Origin: Lateolabrax maculatus | Taxonomy: Eukaryota > Chordata > Actinopteri > Acropomatiformes > Lateolabracidae | Length of the DNA stretch: 64,000 nucleotides | NCBI GenBank assembly: GCA_031216445.1 | Contig: CM062196.1 | Coordinates: forward strand, 26,113,501 to 26,177,500 | Direction: 5' to 3' | Part shown: piece after piece, positions 23,471-34,768 of the stretch | How positions within the stretch are numbered: the first letter of the stretch is position 1 | Layout: each line of letters begins with the position of its first letter | Position numbers and translations under genes: made by a program | Notes under the pieces: generated by a model | What the model was told of the DNA's origin: nothing | Seen by the model: only the letters and a program-made list of their open reading frames with translations | Databases searched by the model: none

Positions 23471-25249
23471 GAATGGAGGAAATTAACTAATGAATGAATT
23501 AATAATTTAATTTAGTGCCTGGTCATTTGCATGACCCACCCTTAATAGTAATCATTAATTAAAGAAATTAATAATTCTGCTTTATTACAACTTGGAGCTT
23601 GTATTTGTTTATTTTGCCATCATCAATAAAAATAAGAATGTACTTATCAAGTTAATAGCTGAAAAAGAAACATAAGCAGTCAGATATTCAGACAGGTCGG
23701 AAAACAAACCCCTAGATCAGTCAAACCTATATATGAATGAGAAAGACAGAAAAATAGTTTAATTTGTTTTTAAAAAGGTACTCACCTGTTGGGCACTATT
23801 TTCAGCAGCGGATTAATCCACACCAGGGTTCCAGTAAGGCTTATCTTATCTAGTAAGTTATCCAGCTAGCACAGTGATTTTTCAAGATGACACAGTGGAT
23901 AAAGTGAAAATGACTCCTGACGTGATATGTTTCATGTCAAACGCCTGTCTAGCTAGTTGTATTGGAGCTGTCAGAGAGTACATGATTGCAAGTCTCTTGT
24001 ATTCCATGTTCATGTAGATTACATGCTTTGCAGGCTGTTTTGAACATCCCCAGCATCAGCTTAACGTCAAAACTAGCCATATTGGTAAATACGCCATGTC
24101 ACTTTGTCTTATCATATCTGCCATATTATATCTCTGAAGTATAACGGGACCCCTCACGTATTTTCATGCTTTAAATTTAATGTTGTTTTGGAAAAGACTC
24201 TTACTTGTAGTATTTGGCATGGCCACGGCCCACAGTAGCCTCAGTCTTCTATTTTTGATAAATCTTTAATACGAAACCTAGACCGTTTCAATGTAGGCTG
24301 TGTGGAAACTCTACCATTGTATAGATAATGCTGGATGTTACCATGTAAGCTTTTGTGTGGCTCTTATTTTCAGAATTAGGGGAAATTTTTTCTGCTTGCT
24401 GTGTCTGAACATTGATTACCATCCCCAAAAATGCAGTGGAAGTATAATAATAATAGATAATAAACCACTGTTAGGTGATTTTCCAGCATACTTGTTGTCG
24501 TCTTGTTTTGTTTTGTACAGGCTTTAGGGATGAGGTGGTCTTTTCTGCAATTTCTATATGCCTTTTGTATTTAACCTGCTGAAACAGTGCATGGGTAAAT
24601 CATTATTTTTTAAGTTAAACAAATCTCACAGTTTTTTCTTCAGAGCAGGCCAGGTTGATGCATTTAATCCTTCCAGGGGGGCATACCCCCCCGTACCTGG
24701 TTTTCTCTATTCAGGAAATGTTCTCCTTTTTTTTTTAAACCCCTAATCTGTTTGCATTCCTAAAAGTTGGTAAAACGAAAATGTTAAAAAGTCAGCCTGT
24801 CCGACAAAGGGGTTGGCTAATGCGTTTTCTCATGATGAATTATCGCTGCCCATTGCTTCAACACTCTGAATGCACAAAACAACACTAATGTGCTTTGTGC
24901 ACTGCACTGAATTTATGCATAGGAATTTGGATGTGTGAAATATTTGTATGTTCAAACCATAAATCCATTCCCTAGGCTATGCTTGTTGGAAATCTGCTCA
25001 TTGTTGGTTTGGCTCTGCACATGGGATTTGTTGACAACAGTGTTAAGTAACGATTCTGATTCTGACTTATACTTTAGATAAATACACACAGGTCTTTATC
25101 TAAAAGTAATTTGTGGTGTCAACATTTTAGCTGTGTGTGAGTATGAGGGGGAGTTGTGTGGGGCTGTGTGTGTGTGTGTAATGGTAAGATTGTTAAGACG
25201 AAAGTAGTGGAATGTAACTGCACATGAGTAAACACATTCAGGGTATCAA
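23471..25249. other. Intergenic; AT-rich homeodomain-site-like block at 23490-23620
   Basis: The first part is rich in TTAAT/ATTAA core motifs around an ATTTGCATGA octamer-like site, a composition often seen in vertebrate conserved non-coding elements. The remainder shows nothing recognisable. Confidence 0.35.
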
Positions 25250-25387
25250 CACACACACACACACACACACATAGGACTTTAAGCATCATTCAGGAAGAAT
25301 GAATCTCAGCTGTAATGCAGCCAGTGAAGCATTAGTGTGTGGTAACTTGACTCTTCACAAACACACACACACACACACACACACACA
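25243..25387. repeat. Two (CA)n microsatellites
   Basis: CA runs at about 25249-25271 and 25362-25387, separated by unique sequence. Confidence 0.92.
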
Positions 25388-27758
25388 GATGGTGACATTG
25401 ATCCAGTGGGGTTCCCCAGCCCATAGCAGCTCTCTGATCACTTCCACATGCGTCAGGTATTCCATGTCGTGTGGGTAATGCACCCGCCTCCTGCTATGAC
25501 ATTCACTCATGATTAACCTCAACATAATCAGTATTTGTACAATAATTCTGCACTTTTCATTTCTAAGTTTTTGATGCCTCTTCACTTTTCTGTCCATCTG
25601 CCAGCCTGATTCTTTGTCTCTGAGCCGCTAGGTGATTACAGCATAATTTAATTATTCTGATGGCAAGTATTTTTTTTCCTAAAAAACATGCCGATGAATG
25701 AATTTTTGTAGTCTCTGTGTTGCGTTCAAAGCATTCATCACAAGGTTAGCAACGTGGATTGCTGCCTGCCGAAGAGTGTTTCAAGTTATTTCCACTCGGG
25801 GGCTCCAAAATTGGAAATTTTTTTTAAATTCTACACAGAATTCGACTGATGCATTCTGCTTCAAACATAGCACCCCTTCTTGTAAGAGTCATAACTCAGT
25901 CAAACCTGAAGAGACATCTCACATGTGCTGCTGGAATTGCCACAGCTTACATTTCCAAATAATAACTTCAGTGTCAGTTATGGATAAACTTACAAAACCC
26001 ACACGCTCTATTTCTATTTTATTTTTGCATAATAATCATCGCATCTACTTTGTAGTACAGGGTTAATCTAGAGATAGGTGTCTGTACACCCATGATTGCA
26101 GGGCAAACGAGAACTGCTAGTAGCAGATGCATGACTTTTCGTGGTGCAGATTCAACAAATATGTGATATGGAAACACAAAAAAATGCAATGTTAACATAA
26201 TATATTATTCACAGCTAACTCGAAGGCAACATTATGCTTCTTGTTTACTTCACCCAAAGCATGGGTGGAAAAACCTAAAAACATATCAGTTTCAAATGGA
26301 TTGAAGAAAATGGACCTAAGAAAAGGAAACAGAAGTGATCAAACAAGATCTTTTCTACATTTTGTATTTTGCATTTTAGACTGAACATGGTTGACACTCT
26401 TCTATCCATACATACAGTATATATTTACTTGTTTAAAGTTTAAATGTGAACATACAGGCAACTAAATCAAGAACATTTATATTGCATACAACTTTTTTTC
26501 ATAAAACTGACCCAGAACATGTATAGTGCTTAGCTGCTATTGCCTTTCTGCGTAGCTCAACTTTTCGTGACTGCCAAGCTAAGACATACTGTGTGATGAC
26601 ATTGTAAATGTCAGGAGGATTGAAAACTGAGAAAAAATGGATACAAATTTCCACTGCATTATGTCCATCAGCACAAAATAGTGACAACATCACAACTTCA
26701 TCACAACTTGCTTGGAAAGCCCCCATATAAGGATATTTAAACTCAAAAACATGACATTATTGTGGCACATGAGTAAGGCGTATAATAGAAATATTAAATG
26801 GGGGCATTAGAAATACAAGTCTTTTTATCATTGAACATAGGCCTATCACCTATCACAGCTTAAAATGTGGCCATATCATTTTTTTTTTTTTAATATATAT
26901 TTAACATATTATTACCTCTGCACCACATTAACCACAGTTTTTTAACACTGTTTACATGCACAACTTACGTATGCACCGGTTGGAATTGAGCGACGCACAA
27001 TGTCAGAGGGGTGCTTTTGTGAATTCCCCCTTGTGGTGTCAGTAGCTCCCTGAGTGCTGTTTCAGAGCGCTGCTAGAGGCTCAGAACCACACCGGCCACT
27101 CCAGCTGAGGGGCCAGTTTATTAGAGTATCTGAACCCCATGATGGCTGACAGTGTGGTAAAATGCAACGTTTGGGTTATTTTTGGGCAATTTCGATAGTA
27201 TTATCCAACACACACTAACTGTGTACATCCATTGATTATCATAAACATTAAATTATATTATATGCATTCACTTGTGTTGAATTTTTTAACACGTTAATTG
27301 TTTTGTAATTAATTAGTCGAAATGAATGCATTATATTGAAAGCCAGCAAGTTACAATACATCAGTACAATACTGAGTGTCATGAAAAAAACCTGTATACA
27401 ATGAGTGAGTAAACATGGAGATGAATCATTGAGATAGGTTTGTCATTGGACTGACACCTTCACATTACCTATATTCACTTGATCCGTTGTAAATATAAAA
27501 ATATTGATTAGTGCAGCTTTAACATACACTGCAGTATCAATTTACAAGTGAGCTATCATTGCGGTAACGGCAGATGAGTTTTAAAAAGCCTTCTCAGACC
27601 ATCAGTTTCATTGCACCACTTCCCCCCGAAAATGAGATGAGGGGGACAGAAAGAATGCATTTAAGGGAGAAATTTCACAACACCGACTCTAGATATTCAT
27701 GTTTTGGAACTGGACCATGATGACTGTTTTAGCAATCGCTGCATTCATGCACCACATC

Positions 27759-27759
<1 letters not shown>
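25388..27759. other. Intergenic, nothing recognised
   Basis: AT-rich DNA. The longest frame (25698-26066) has no recognisable domain and no splice context. A T-run lies at 26880. No gene supported. Confidence 0.45.
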
Positions 27760-27794
<35 letters not shown>

Positions 27795-27795
27795 A
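27759..27795. repeat. Compound (CT)n(CA)n microsatellite
   Basis: CT units pass directly into CA units. Confidence 0.93.
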
Positions 27796-28926
27796 ACTGT
27801 GGGTGCTCAGTTACTTTCATATTACTCCCAGTGTTTGGCTCCAGTGGAGATTTAACAACCATGATATTTATTATTGCTCTGTGGCTCTCAGGGCTTTCGT
27901 CCAGCCCTGTTCTGTTAAAGAATCCCATTTGTTTCTGGCAGGAATGGATCATTCCTGGAGCCCCAAGCCCCTGGGAGCACTGCAGAAAGGTAACAACAGA
28001 TTTCTCATTAGCAGTGACTCCAGATGCTGAGTACTATTTCTCAGATTCACTGTAGTCGCAGACAGGTGGCTTTAGATGTTCACATGTTGTCTTATTTTTC
28101 CACTAATTTGTCTTGTTTATATGTCTGTGTCATGGGTGCGTGTTTAGATTTTAATGATTTTGATTCTGACTCCAATTTCTGGTAATCTGGTTCTTATTGA
28201 ATCATTGTTCCACTTCTTGTCATATTAACTTAAAACACTGTTGCAAACTCCTCAGTAAGGAAAGTAGCTATTGGCTGTCCTAAAAGTCGCTAGAAGTCGC
28301 TAAATGACGTCATCGCCTAATTTACATAATTGTAACGGACGGACACTATAGGAGAGAGGAATAATGGCAGGAGAGACAAAAAGTGAGTAAAAAAACACCC
28401 TAAATATGTTAAGAACTACAAATGAGCTTTCTTCTGTTGATACTTGTTTTGTTTTTTTAAATATGGCCATTGAAATAGGCCATCACTTCTCAAAATAACT
28501 TAATGACTTTAATGCTTTGTCTAGACCCACATTACATAAATCAATTTTGTCCTGTATTGTTAAATGTTAGAATATCAAATTTAATCAAAAGACTGTTATG
28601 TGGTGTGGAATTGCTAGCAACCCTCCTCCTTTATCTCGGCTTGGAACCGGCAAAGTGACCCAAAAGAGACACTCTGGTAGAGTTACTTAGGTTTTTTTTT
28701 TCTTTTCTTTTTTTGGTGTTTTCTTAAGTTTCGTTTAATTTCTAACCTTATGCTCCACTAAAGAGCCTACAACAAGTCACAGTAAAACATGAAAATTTTT
28801 TGCCATAACTACAACATTTTGAATTTTTTTTTCTATGGACAGTATAAACAATCTATTAACAATATAAATGGACCAAAAAGAGACAATAGAAAAAACAGTC
28901 AATGGCAGTGTGAGAAAATGATGGTA
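27796..28926. other. Intergenic; possible old repeat at 28240-28380
   Basis: The phrase AAAAGTCGCTAGAAGTCGCT with AATGACGTCATCGCC resembles a repeat I have a loose memory of from other fish genomes, but I cannot classify it. Nothing else is recognised before the Tc1 element. Confidence 0.4.
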
Positions 28927-29143
28927 CAGTGGGTACGGAAAGTATTCAGACCCCTTTAAATTTTTCACTCTTTGTTTCATTACAGCCATTTGCTAAAATC
29001 AAAAAAGTTCATTTTATTTCTCATTAATGTACACTCAGCACCCCATCTTGACAGAAAAAAACAGAAATGTAGAAATTTTTTCAAATTTATTAAAAAAGAA
29101 AAACTGAAATATCACATGGTCATAAGTATTCAAACCCTTTGCT
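28927..29143 (+). repeat. Tc1-like left inverted repeat
   Basis: About 217 bp, matched by the inverted copy at 30324-30507 with scattered differences. Tc1-like transposases bind near the outer and inner ends of such long repeats. Confidence 0.9.
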
Positions 29144-29302
29144 GTGACACTCATATTTAACTCACATGCTGTCCATTTCTTCTGATCCTCCTTGAGATGG
29201 TTCTACTCCTTCATTGGAGTCCAGCTGTGTTTAATTAAACTGATTGGACCTGATTAGGAAAGGCACACACCTGTCTATATAAGACCTTACAGCTCACAGT
29301 GC

Positions 29303-30301
29303 ATGTCAGAGCAAATGAGAATCATGAGGTTGAAGGAACTGCCCAAGGAGCTCAGAAACAGAATTGTGGCAAGGCACAGATCTGGCCAAGGTTACAAAAG
29401 AATTTCTGCAGCACTCAAGGTTCCTAAGAGCACAGTGGCCTCCATAATCCTTAAATGGAAGAAGTTTGGGACGACCAGAACTCTTCCTAGACCTGGCCGT
29501 CCAGCCAAACTGAGCAATCGTGGGAGAAGAGCCTTGGTGAGAGAGGTAAAAAAGAACCCAAAGATCACTGTGGCTGAGCTCCAGAGATGCAGTAGGGAGA
29601 TGGGAGAAAGTTCCACAAAGTCAACTATCACTGCAGCCCTCCACCAGTCGGGGCTTTATGGCAGAGTGGCCCGACGGAAGCCTCTCCTCAGCGCAAGACA
29701 TATGAAAGCCCGCATAGAGTTTGCCAAAAAACACATGAAGGACTCCCAGACTATGAGAAATAAGATTCTCTGGTCTGATGAGACGAAGATTGAACTTTCT
29801 GGCATTAATTCTAAGCGGTATGTGTGGAGAAAACCAGGCACTGCTCATCACCTGCCCAATACAATCCCAACAGTGAAACATGGTGGTGGCAGCATCATGC
29901 TATGGGGGTGTTTTTCAGCTACAGGGACAGGACGACTGGTTGCAATTGAAGGAAAGATGAATGCGGCCAAGTACAGAGAGATCCTGGAAGAAAACCTCTT
30001 CCAGAATGCTCAGGACCTCAGACTGGGCTGAAGGTTCACCTTCCAACAAGACAATGACCCTAAGCACACAGCTAAAATAACAAAGGAGTGGTTTCGGAAC
30101 AACTCTGTGACCATTCTTGACTGGCCCAGCCAGAGCCCTGGCCTAAACCCAATTGAGCATCTCTGGAGAGACCTGAAAATGGCTGTCCACCAACGTTCAC
30201 CATCCAACCTTACGGAACTGGAGAGGATCTGCAAGGAAGAATGGCAGAGGATCCCCAAATCCAGGTGTGAAAAACTTCTACTTCTACTCAGTATTGAGTA
30301 G
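29303..30301 (+). pseudogene. Tc1-like transposase, one premature stop
   Basis: The frame starts at ATG 29303 and reads 242 codons to a TGA at 30029-30031, then continues in the same frame to TAG at 30299-30301. The paired helix-turn-helix DNA-binding region is residues 10-118, with the linker RPGRPAKLSNRG at about 62-73. The catalytic triad is complete: D159 in LWSDETKIE, D250 in FQQDNDPKH and E285 in NPIEHLW, the DD34E spacing of Tc1 transposases. The stop at codon 243 replaces a residue between the first and second Asp, most simply CGA to TGA. The last residues are replaced by a leucine-rich end at a hairpin, so the C-terminus is also abnormal. This enzyme would cut and paste the element at TA sites. 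It is inactive as read. Confidence 0.9.
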
Positions 30302-30325
30302 AAGGTGCTTCTACTCAATACTGAG
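30287..30325. repeat. 18-bp perfect hairpin at the transposase stop
   Basis: CTCAGTATTGAGTAGAAG (30287-30304), spacer GTG, and the exact complement (30308-30325). The stop codon TAG lies in the left arm, and the right arm touches the right inverted repeat of the element. Confidence 0.93.
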
Positions 30326-30507
30326 CAAAGGGTCTGAATACTTATGACCATGTGATATTTCAGTTTTTCTTTTTTAATAAATTTGCAAAAATTCCTACAT
30401 TTATTTTTCTTCTGTCAAGATGGGGTGCTGAGTGTACATTAATTAGAAATAAAATGAACTTTTTTGATTTTAGCAAATGGCTGCAATGAAACAGAGTGGA
30501 AAAAAAT
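30324..30507 (-). repeat. Tc1-like right inverted repeat, truncated
   Basis: Inverted copy of the left repeat. It lacks the outer block with TAAAGGGGTCTGAATAC and the tip. Confidence 0.9.
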
Positions 30508-32430
30508 GAAAGAGTAGGTCATCCTCATTTTGGTCAAGGCTTACTATGGCAGGTTCAGCAACTGAGGGAGCTGACTTAAACGAGTAAGCAGCTGATGTGC
30601 CAAAAAGCTGCAAAACATTATCAGGCAGCTTGTGCTCATAGCAAGCCTCACCAGACAGTTTCAGACCATATCGGACATACAGGATGGAGTTAAGGGTCTG
30701 CAAGGACATTGCAGGATTTCAAAGTCTGCTTTTTACCACACTCATTTGGCTGAAAAATCTCTCGACTTCAGCATTCGAGTGTGGCAAGGACAGCACAGAC
30801 ACAGCAGCCATGGCAAGTTCCTGAAACGGGTTCATACCAGCTTTATCCCGGAACTTCCAAATCTCACTCCAAAAGCCTACTGTGTTTTTTGTTTCATTCC
30901 ACTTGCTAAGATGGATGGCACGCCATTGTTGGACAATCTTGTCTGTCACTACAGGAGAGTAGCCAAGGAGCTTAGCTATTTTTTCCATTTCTCCCAGGCT
31001 CTTATTGTGCTTTAGAGTTTCTTCTGCATTGAAAAGTGACATGTACTGCAGTGCTTCGATGTTGTCCAGCAGTCTCACCCTCAACTCGTTAGTGAGGGAG
31101 ATGGTGAAGGCTACACACCGCTTTCGGACATTGTTCTTCTCCTCAGGCGCAAGGTGGAGCTCAGCTGGCTTTGACTCAAAAAGGTAACCAAGGTTTGGTT
31201 TGGGACTGATGTATCCATCAATTGGCTCTTTGGGTACATCAACATTTGCCAGTGGATTCAGCATCCTGCTACTCACAGACTTTATCAGGCTACCCAAGCT
31301 GTCAAGATGTTTAAGAGGATCTACCTGCTCTCCCTCAAAAGCCTTGATGGCCAACTGTACCTCACCCAGCACTGACTTCAAAAAAGTCAGATACAATATA
31401 TTGTGAGGGTCATTGTACATGGAGTATAAAACTTCAGCTATGAAGCAGTGTTCATTGGACTTGGTGACTGCAAAATGCAGTTTAAGCGCCTCCCACTGGT
31501 CCAAAATGCGTGAAACCGCTGGTTGAATGGAGAGCCAACGTGTGGCACACATATGGCCTTGTAGGCCTCCCTGCGCTTTGGAGACACTGAAAACCAGTTT
31601 TAAGTCTCCCGTACCAAGTACTCCACACTACATGGTGGGGCATGGTGTCATTGGAAGAGAGTGACACAGCGAATAAGAACAAGATCTTTGAGGCCATACT
31701 CCTCCTTCAGCACTTTATGGACCCAATTGTTAATCCCCATCATAACGGAGGCATTGTCAGTCCCTATCCCCAGGAGTTTCTCTTTTTCAAGACAACACTT
31801 CTCCAGGAAAGCCACAACAGCTCGGGCTATAGATCGGGCATCTCCTCCCTCCAACTCAACAAGCCCCAGAAATGTTGAGACAACTGTGTGTTTGGTGTCA
31901 CTGAAGTACCTTATCACAACCCCCAGGTACTTAGAAACACTTATATCTGTGGATTTGTCGAGGAGGAGGCTGAAACGCTGGTCACCCACATCTGCAACCA
32001 ACTTTTTCAGAAAGTATGGTGCTAGAACACCATTTATCTTTTCTGTGCACTTTGTCCTGTGCATTTTGAAGTGAGTAGCAGCAGTGGAGTCTGAGCTTTA
32101 CATGCTTCACCAATGTGATCACATGCCAGCATGGAACAGTGTTCAGCAATAGCTAATGCCATGGTGGCTTCAGCCTTTTTCGCAGAGTCAATATTTTTAC
32201 TTATAAATGGCAGCTTGCTTTGTGTGGAACTGTTATAAGGCTTTGCCTTTTGAGTATGTTTTTGTGTTGCCATGTGTTTTTTTACATCACAAAGTTTGGC
32301 GTAGAAATCCATCTTACAATACAGGCAGTATGCTCGGGTATCATCTCCGGGTATCATCTCCAATAAACCCTTTGAATTCAGGGTTTGATTTCCACTCCTT
32401 TCTGTATTTTTGACCGTACAGTTTAGACTG
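30508..32430 (-). pseudogene. hAT transposase gene (BED finger type), decayed
   Basis: Sense order is from about 32430 down to 30508. The first part reads KYRKEWKSNPEFKGF, then a BED-like zinc finger with CLYCKMDF and HMATQKH. The RNase H-like core follows with LDKSTDISVSKYLG and GIGTDNASVMMG, then CATRWLS and, in a 277-codon frame (31552-30719), the dimerisation region with LPHSNAEVERFFSQMSVVKSRL. Breaks: a 13-bp tandem duplication at 32336-32361, frameshifts near 32050-32080 and 31560-31700, and a stop at 30719-30721 (probably CGA to TGA), after which the frame stays open to the junction with the Tc1 element. hAT transposases cut and paste DNA with 8-bp target duplications; no terminal repeats could be found here. 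A domesticated gene is unlikely given the breaks. Confidence 0.85.
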
Positions 32431-34092
32431 AGATATGATGAGCTAGCTAGCTAGATGTTCAGCAGATGTCAGAGGCACACACAGTGGACGAGGTGAGTAA
32501 GTGATAGGCTGAGGGAGTCAAATGCACTGATTTATTTTAGAATGACAGTGAAGAAAAGACATTTACATTTACATTTATCTCCCGCTCTGTAAGCCAGGGC
32601 GGGACCAGCGGCGGCTTAGCGCATGCGCGATTCATTTGCAGTGTGGACACGGAGGAGTGCAGTCAGTCTGACTGCAGCTGGGATGCTGCGCGAGGCTGCT
32701 GTGAGACTGACCGCCTGTGAGTGCTTTGAGATGGTGGAGGGGCTCACGGCAGCACCCGCTGCTCGTTGAGGACAGTAACAACAGAGCGATATGAGTTTTC
32801 ACGTCAGAGTCTCCAAAACACCAGAAAAAGTCGCTGCAATAATACAGCAATAATATGCTGTATTATTGCTGTAAAGCAATAATACAGAAATAGTATACTG
32901 TAAGAGGGAGCACAGCAAACTAGTGCAAATTCTACATTGATGTCATTGAGTGTGTTGTGGCTATTGCACTACAGGTAATTGCTGTACTCATGACCAGCTC
33001 TTAAAAAAAAAAAAACTGTCACTAAAATGACTTGAGAAAAAGCTTATTTAGCATCTGTGTTCATTAACCTGCTGGGGAAGCTAGAGGAAGTGTCAGTGGG
33101 TTGCCATAATCACTAGGTTTCATCTAGCCTGGGAACCAGACGAATCTTCGAGCTCATATTTCATTTGCTCAGGCAGATCAACTGAGCTCCTGCCCCTCCA
33201 CACACTCACAAGCAATATAACATTTGTGTCCAAGGTACACTGTATGTTTCATGGCAAGAGTACATCTTGGTTTAGTCATTATTGTAAATTAAGGAGGCTT
33301 GTCTATTTGGATCTTTTCGTCATCACTGCGTCGCTTAGATGGGACAGCACACTTAGTACAATTCACTTTTAACCATTTGACCATTGTAGAAAGTCATCTG
33401 TTGGACATAGCATGTTTTAGATAAAATTTTCATCTCTGGACAAGACCTGAATGTGGTCAGCACATTGGACAGGGTTTGGGGATCTAATGCGTGGGGGACC
33501 ACACTGACAGAGCCATGTCATCCACTGATTGATGGCTAGGATGAATTTCACAGCACTCCAATGGCACCCTGTTTTGCCATCCACCTTGAGTGATATTGGC
33601 TCTGTAAGTTGGTTCCCACAGACAACTTGAAGAAAAGAACCTCTGAACACATCTGATATAATGCCCACAAACACTTGGAGCAAGTTCCTAAATTGCCTTA
33701 AGCATCACTTGATAATGTTCCAAAGGCATCTCTACAATGTAGAATTTAGAGGATTCATGCTTGAAGTTTTCAATTCCAGTTTTTAGGCAGAATAGATGCT
33801 TGTGGATGCCTTGTCTGTTTATATATGCTATTTTGTTTTGTTTTTTTTTTGTTGTTTTTTTAAAAGAATGAGGATTTTTATATTGATTTTGACTTGCCAG
33901 TGCACCACGGACTACCTTGAAAATCAGGTGTACTTTACATGAACTACTCTAGACTACTGTGTATGTACTATAAATACAAAAACATGGATAACCCAGGTTT
34001 ATAGAGCCAGAACAGTGACTTTAAATTGAAAAATAAAATTTGGCATGGATAAATGTTTCACCAAAAAATAAATGTAATAAAATTAAAATGTA
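32431..34092. other. Intergenic; small hairpin at 32836-32869
   Basis: A GC-rich stretch at 32590-32770 may be the 5' region of the hAT element, but no ends are recognisable. A frame on the minus strand at 33417-33683 has no known domain. No gene supported. Confidence 0.4.
32836..32869. repeat. 14-bp perfect hairpin
   Basis: GCAATAATACAGCA and its complement, separated by ATAATA. A third copy of the arm follows at about 32876. Confidence 0.9.
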
Positions 34093-34128
34093 TGTATGTA
34101 TGTGTATGTGTGTGTGTGTGTGTGTGTG

Positions 34129-34159
<31 letters not shown>

Positions 34160-34172
34160 GCATACATACACA
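34093..34172. repeat. Self-complementary (TG)n-(CA)n microsatellite
   Basis: ATG and TG units meet TATA and then CA units and CATA, so the left half pairs with the right half over about 80 bp. Confidence 0.95.
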
Positions 34173-34190
34173 CATATGCATTGTGATGTG

Positions 34191-34730
34191 TTTTTCATTG
34201 ACAATCTTCAGATTTTCATGCCACTCTGTTTTCAATGACAGAAAACTCTCTTTTCCACGATGCCAGTTTTTCTTTTTATGATGGCAGTTTTTTAAGATGA
34301 CAGTTGTTTTCAGTTTCAACATTCTATCACTGTTTTGGCATGGAGGGCATGGTTTGAGGGGAGGGGGCAAGGAGAGCATGATTTATATATAATCTGCATA
34401 CTGAGGGGAGAACAGCATTCTCCTGAACCTGAGGTCCGCTACGGAACACCATGGCAACACCATGACTTCCATGGCTTTCGCGAGTACACCTATACATTCA
34501 TGGTTCACCTGGAGCTCCCGAACCGCAACTAAGTCTTTTTCTCTCTACCGTTGTTTCTTCACGCTCTCCTTGCCCCCTCCCCTCAAACCCTCATCATTCA
34601 CGCCAAAACAGTGACAGAGAGAATCCAAAAACCACTGTCATCAAAAAATGCATTTAAAAAAGGCATTGTAAAAAGAAACATTGCAAAAAGAGTGACTTGA
34701 AGAAAGAATCTGAAGATTGTCATTAAAAAA
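34191..34730. mobile_element. Foldback/MITE-like element with ~180-bp inverted repeats
   Basis: The left arm (34191-34381) and the right arm (34559-34730) are reverse complements with some mismatches and gaps. Shared blocks are ATTGACAATCTTCAGATT near the outer ends, CACTGTTTTGGC in the middle, and TTTGAGGGGAGGGGGCAAGG at the inner ends. The inner 177 bp carry no open frame of note. No transposase is present, so the element is non-autonomous; the superfamily is not identifiable from the ends I can see. Confidence 0.75.
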
Positions 34731-34731
34731 C

Positions 34732-34733
<2 letters not shown>

Positions 34734-34764
<31 letters not shown>
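34734..34764. repeat. (AAAT)n microsatellite
   Basis: Seven or more AAAT units directly at the right edge of the foldback element. Confidence 0.95.

Positions 34765-34768
<4 letters not shown>

Larger units (their letters stand above)
28927..30507 (+). mobile_element. Tc1-like DNA transposon, right tip missing
   Basis: A TA dinucleotide (28925-28926) precedes CAGTGGGTACGGAAAGTATT, the left tip. The left inverted repeat (28927-29143, about 217 bp) is matched in reverse by 30324-30507, both containing CACCCCATCTTGACAG or its complement. The right repeat stops inside the block ATGAAACAGAGTGG: the outer 36 bp or so, with the tip and its TA, are lost, and hAT-derived sequence begins at once. The single gene between the repeats encodes a DD34E transposase with one stop codon. 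The copy cannot be mobilised without its right tip. Confidence 0.93.

Noticed and set aside
25698..26066. 122-codon + strand frame
   Set aside because: No recognisable domain, and it lies in AT-rich DNA with no exon signals.
32580..32640. GGCGGGACCAGCGGCGG-type stretch as a hAT terminal repeat
   Set aside because: The orientation is wrong for the 5' end of the minus-strand hAT gene, and no partner repeat or 8-bp target duplication was found.
33417..33683. 88-codon minus-strand frame with several cysteines and tryptophans
   Set aside because: No known family, no splice sites or start context.
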